Below, piece after piece: positions 7,271 through 8,114 of a stretch of DNA of 8,114 nt. Numbering within the stretch: position 1 is the stretch's first letter; the number at the start of each line of letters is the position of its first letter. Under the pieces are notes generated by a model that ran no database searches, was not told where the DNA came from, and saw nothing but the letters and a program-made list of their open reading frames with translations. Location of the stretch: the NCBI GenBank assembly GCA_020425885.1, contig JAGQRA010000158.1, positions 1-8,114 on the forward strand. Direction: 5' to 3'. The position numbers and the translations under genes were made by a program. The stretch is from Planctomycetota bacterium. Its GTDB lineage: Bacteria > Planctomycetota > UBA1135 > UBA2386.

Positions 7271-8114
<844 letters not shown>

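Overview
The window looks like a complete metagenome-type contig from a high-GC bacterium, most likely a member of the Planctomycetota (Saltatorellus/Engelhardtia-like lineages are my best guess). This rests on the style of the proteins: large secreted beta-propeller proteins with conserved C-terminal beta-modules (GAPGCT...VLDALANPLGA; QAWGLDATSPDGVTASNA) and a HEAT-repeat plus VWA protein. There is no rRNA, tRNA or marker gene to confirm it. The first 127 bases are identical to the last 127 bases, so the sequence reads as a circle of 7,987 bp with a 127-base overlap, the size expected from an assembly graph with k=127. No replication, mobilisation, integrase, transposase or phage gene is visible, so a plasmid is not supported. 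A tandem duplication, an excised chromosomal circle or an assembly loop are all possible.

Reading the circle: (i) 6253-6822 (+) is the C-terminal end of a secreted protein with no 5' end. (ii) 6823-7270 is mostly non-coding, with a small gene remnant on the minus strand and the leader of the next gene. (iii) From 7271, through the contig end and on to 1766 (+), is a secreted SBBP-like beta-propeller protein. Its ATG and ribosome binding site are followed directly by (AG)24 and then the signal peptide. With 24 units the start is out of frame with the rest; 23 or 26 units would restore an 826-aa (or slightly longer) secreted protein. (iv) 1785-4031 (+), 18 bases downstream in the same apparent operon, is a 748-aa secreted RCC1-like protein with 14 blade motifs. 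(v) 4063-6087 (-), convergent, is a 674-aa exported HEAT-repeat protein with a C-terminal VWA domain and an intact MIDAS.

The main biological lead is the dinucleotide tract. It has the layout of a phase-variable contingency locus: repeat between start codon and signal peptide, strong Shine-Dalgarno, no other usable start, and a long intact frame beyond. It may switch a two-gene surface/secreted operon on and off. The main structural lead is the circle and where its real junction lies, which I place between about 6088 and 6253, where one gene loses its 5' end, and not at the arbitrary contig ends.
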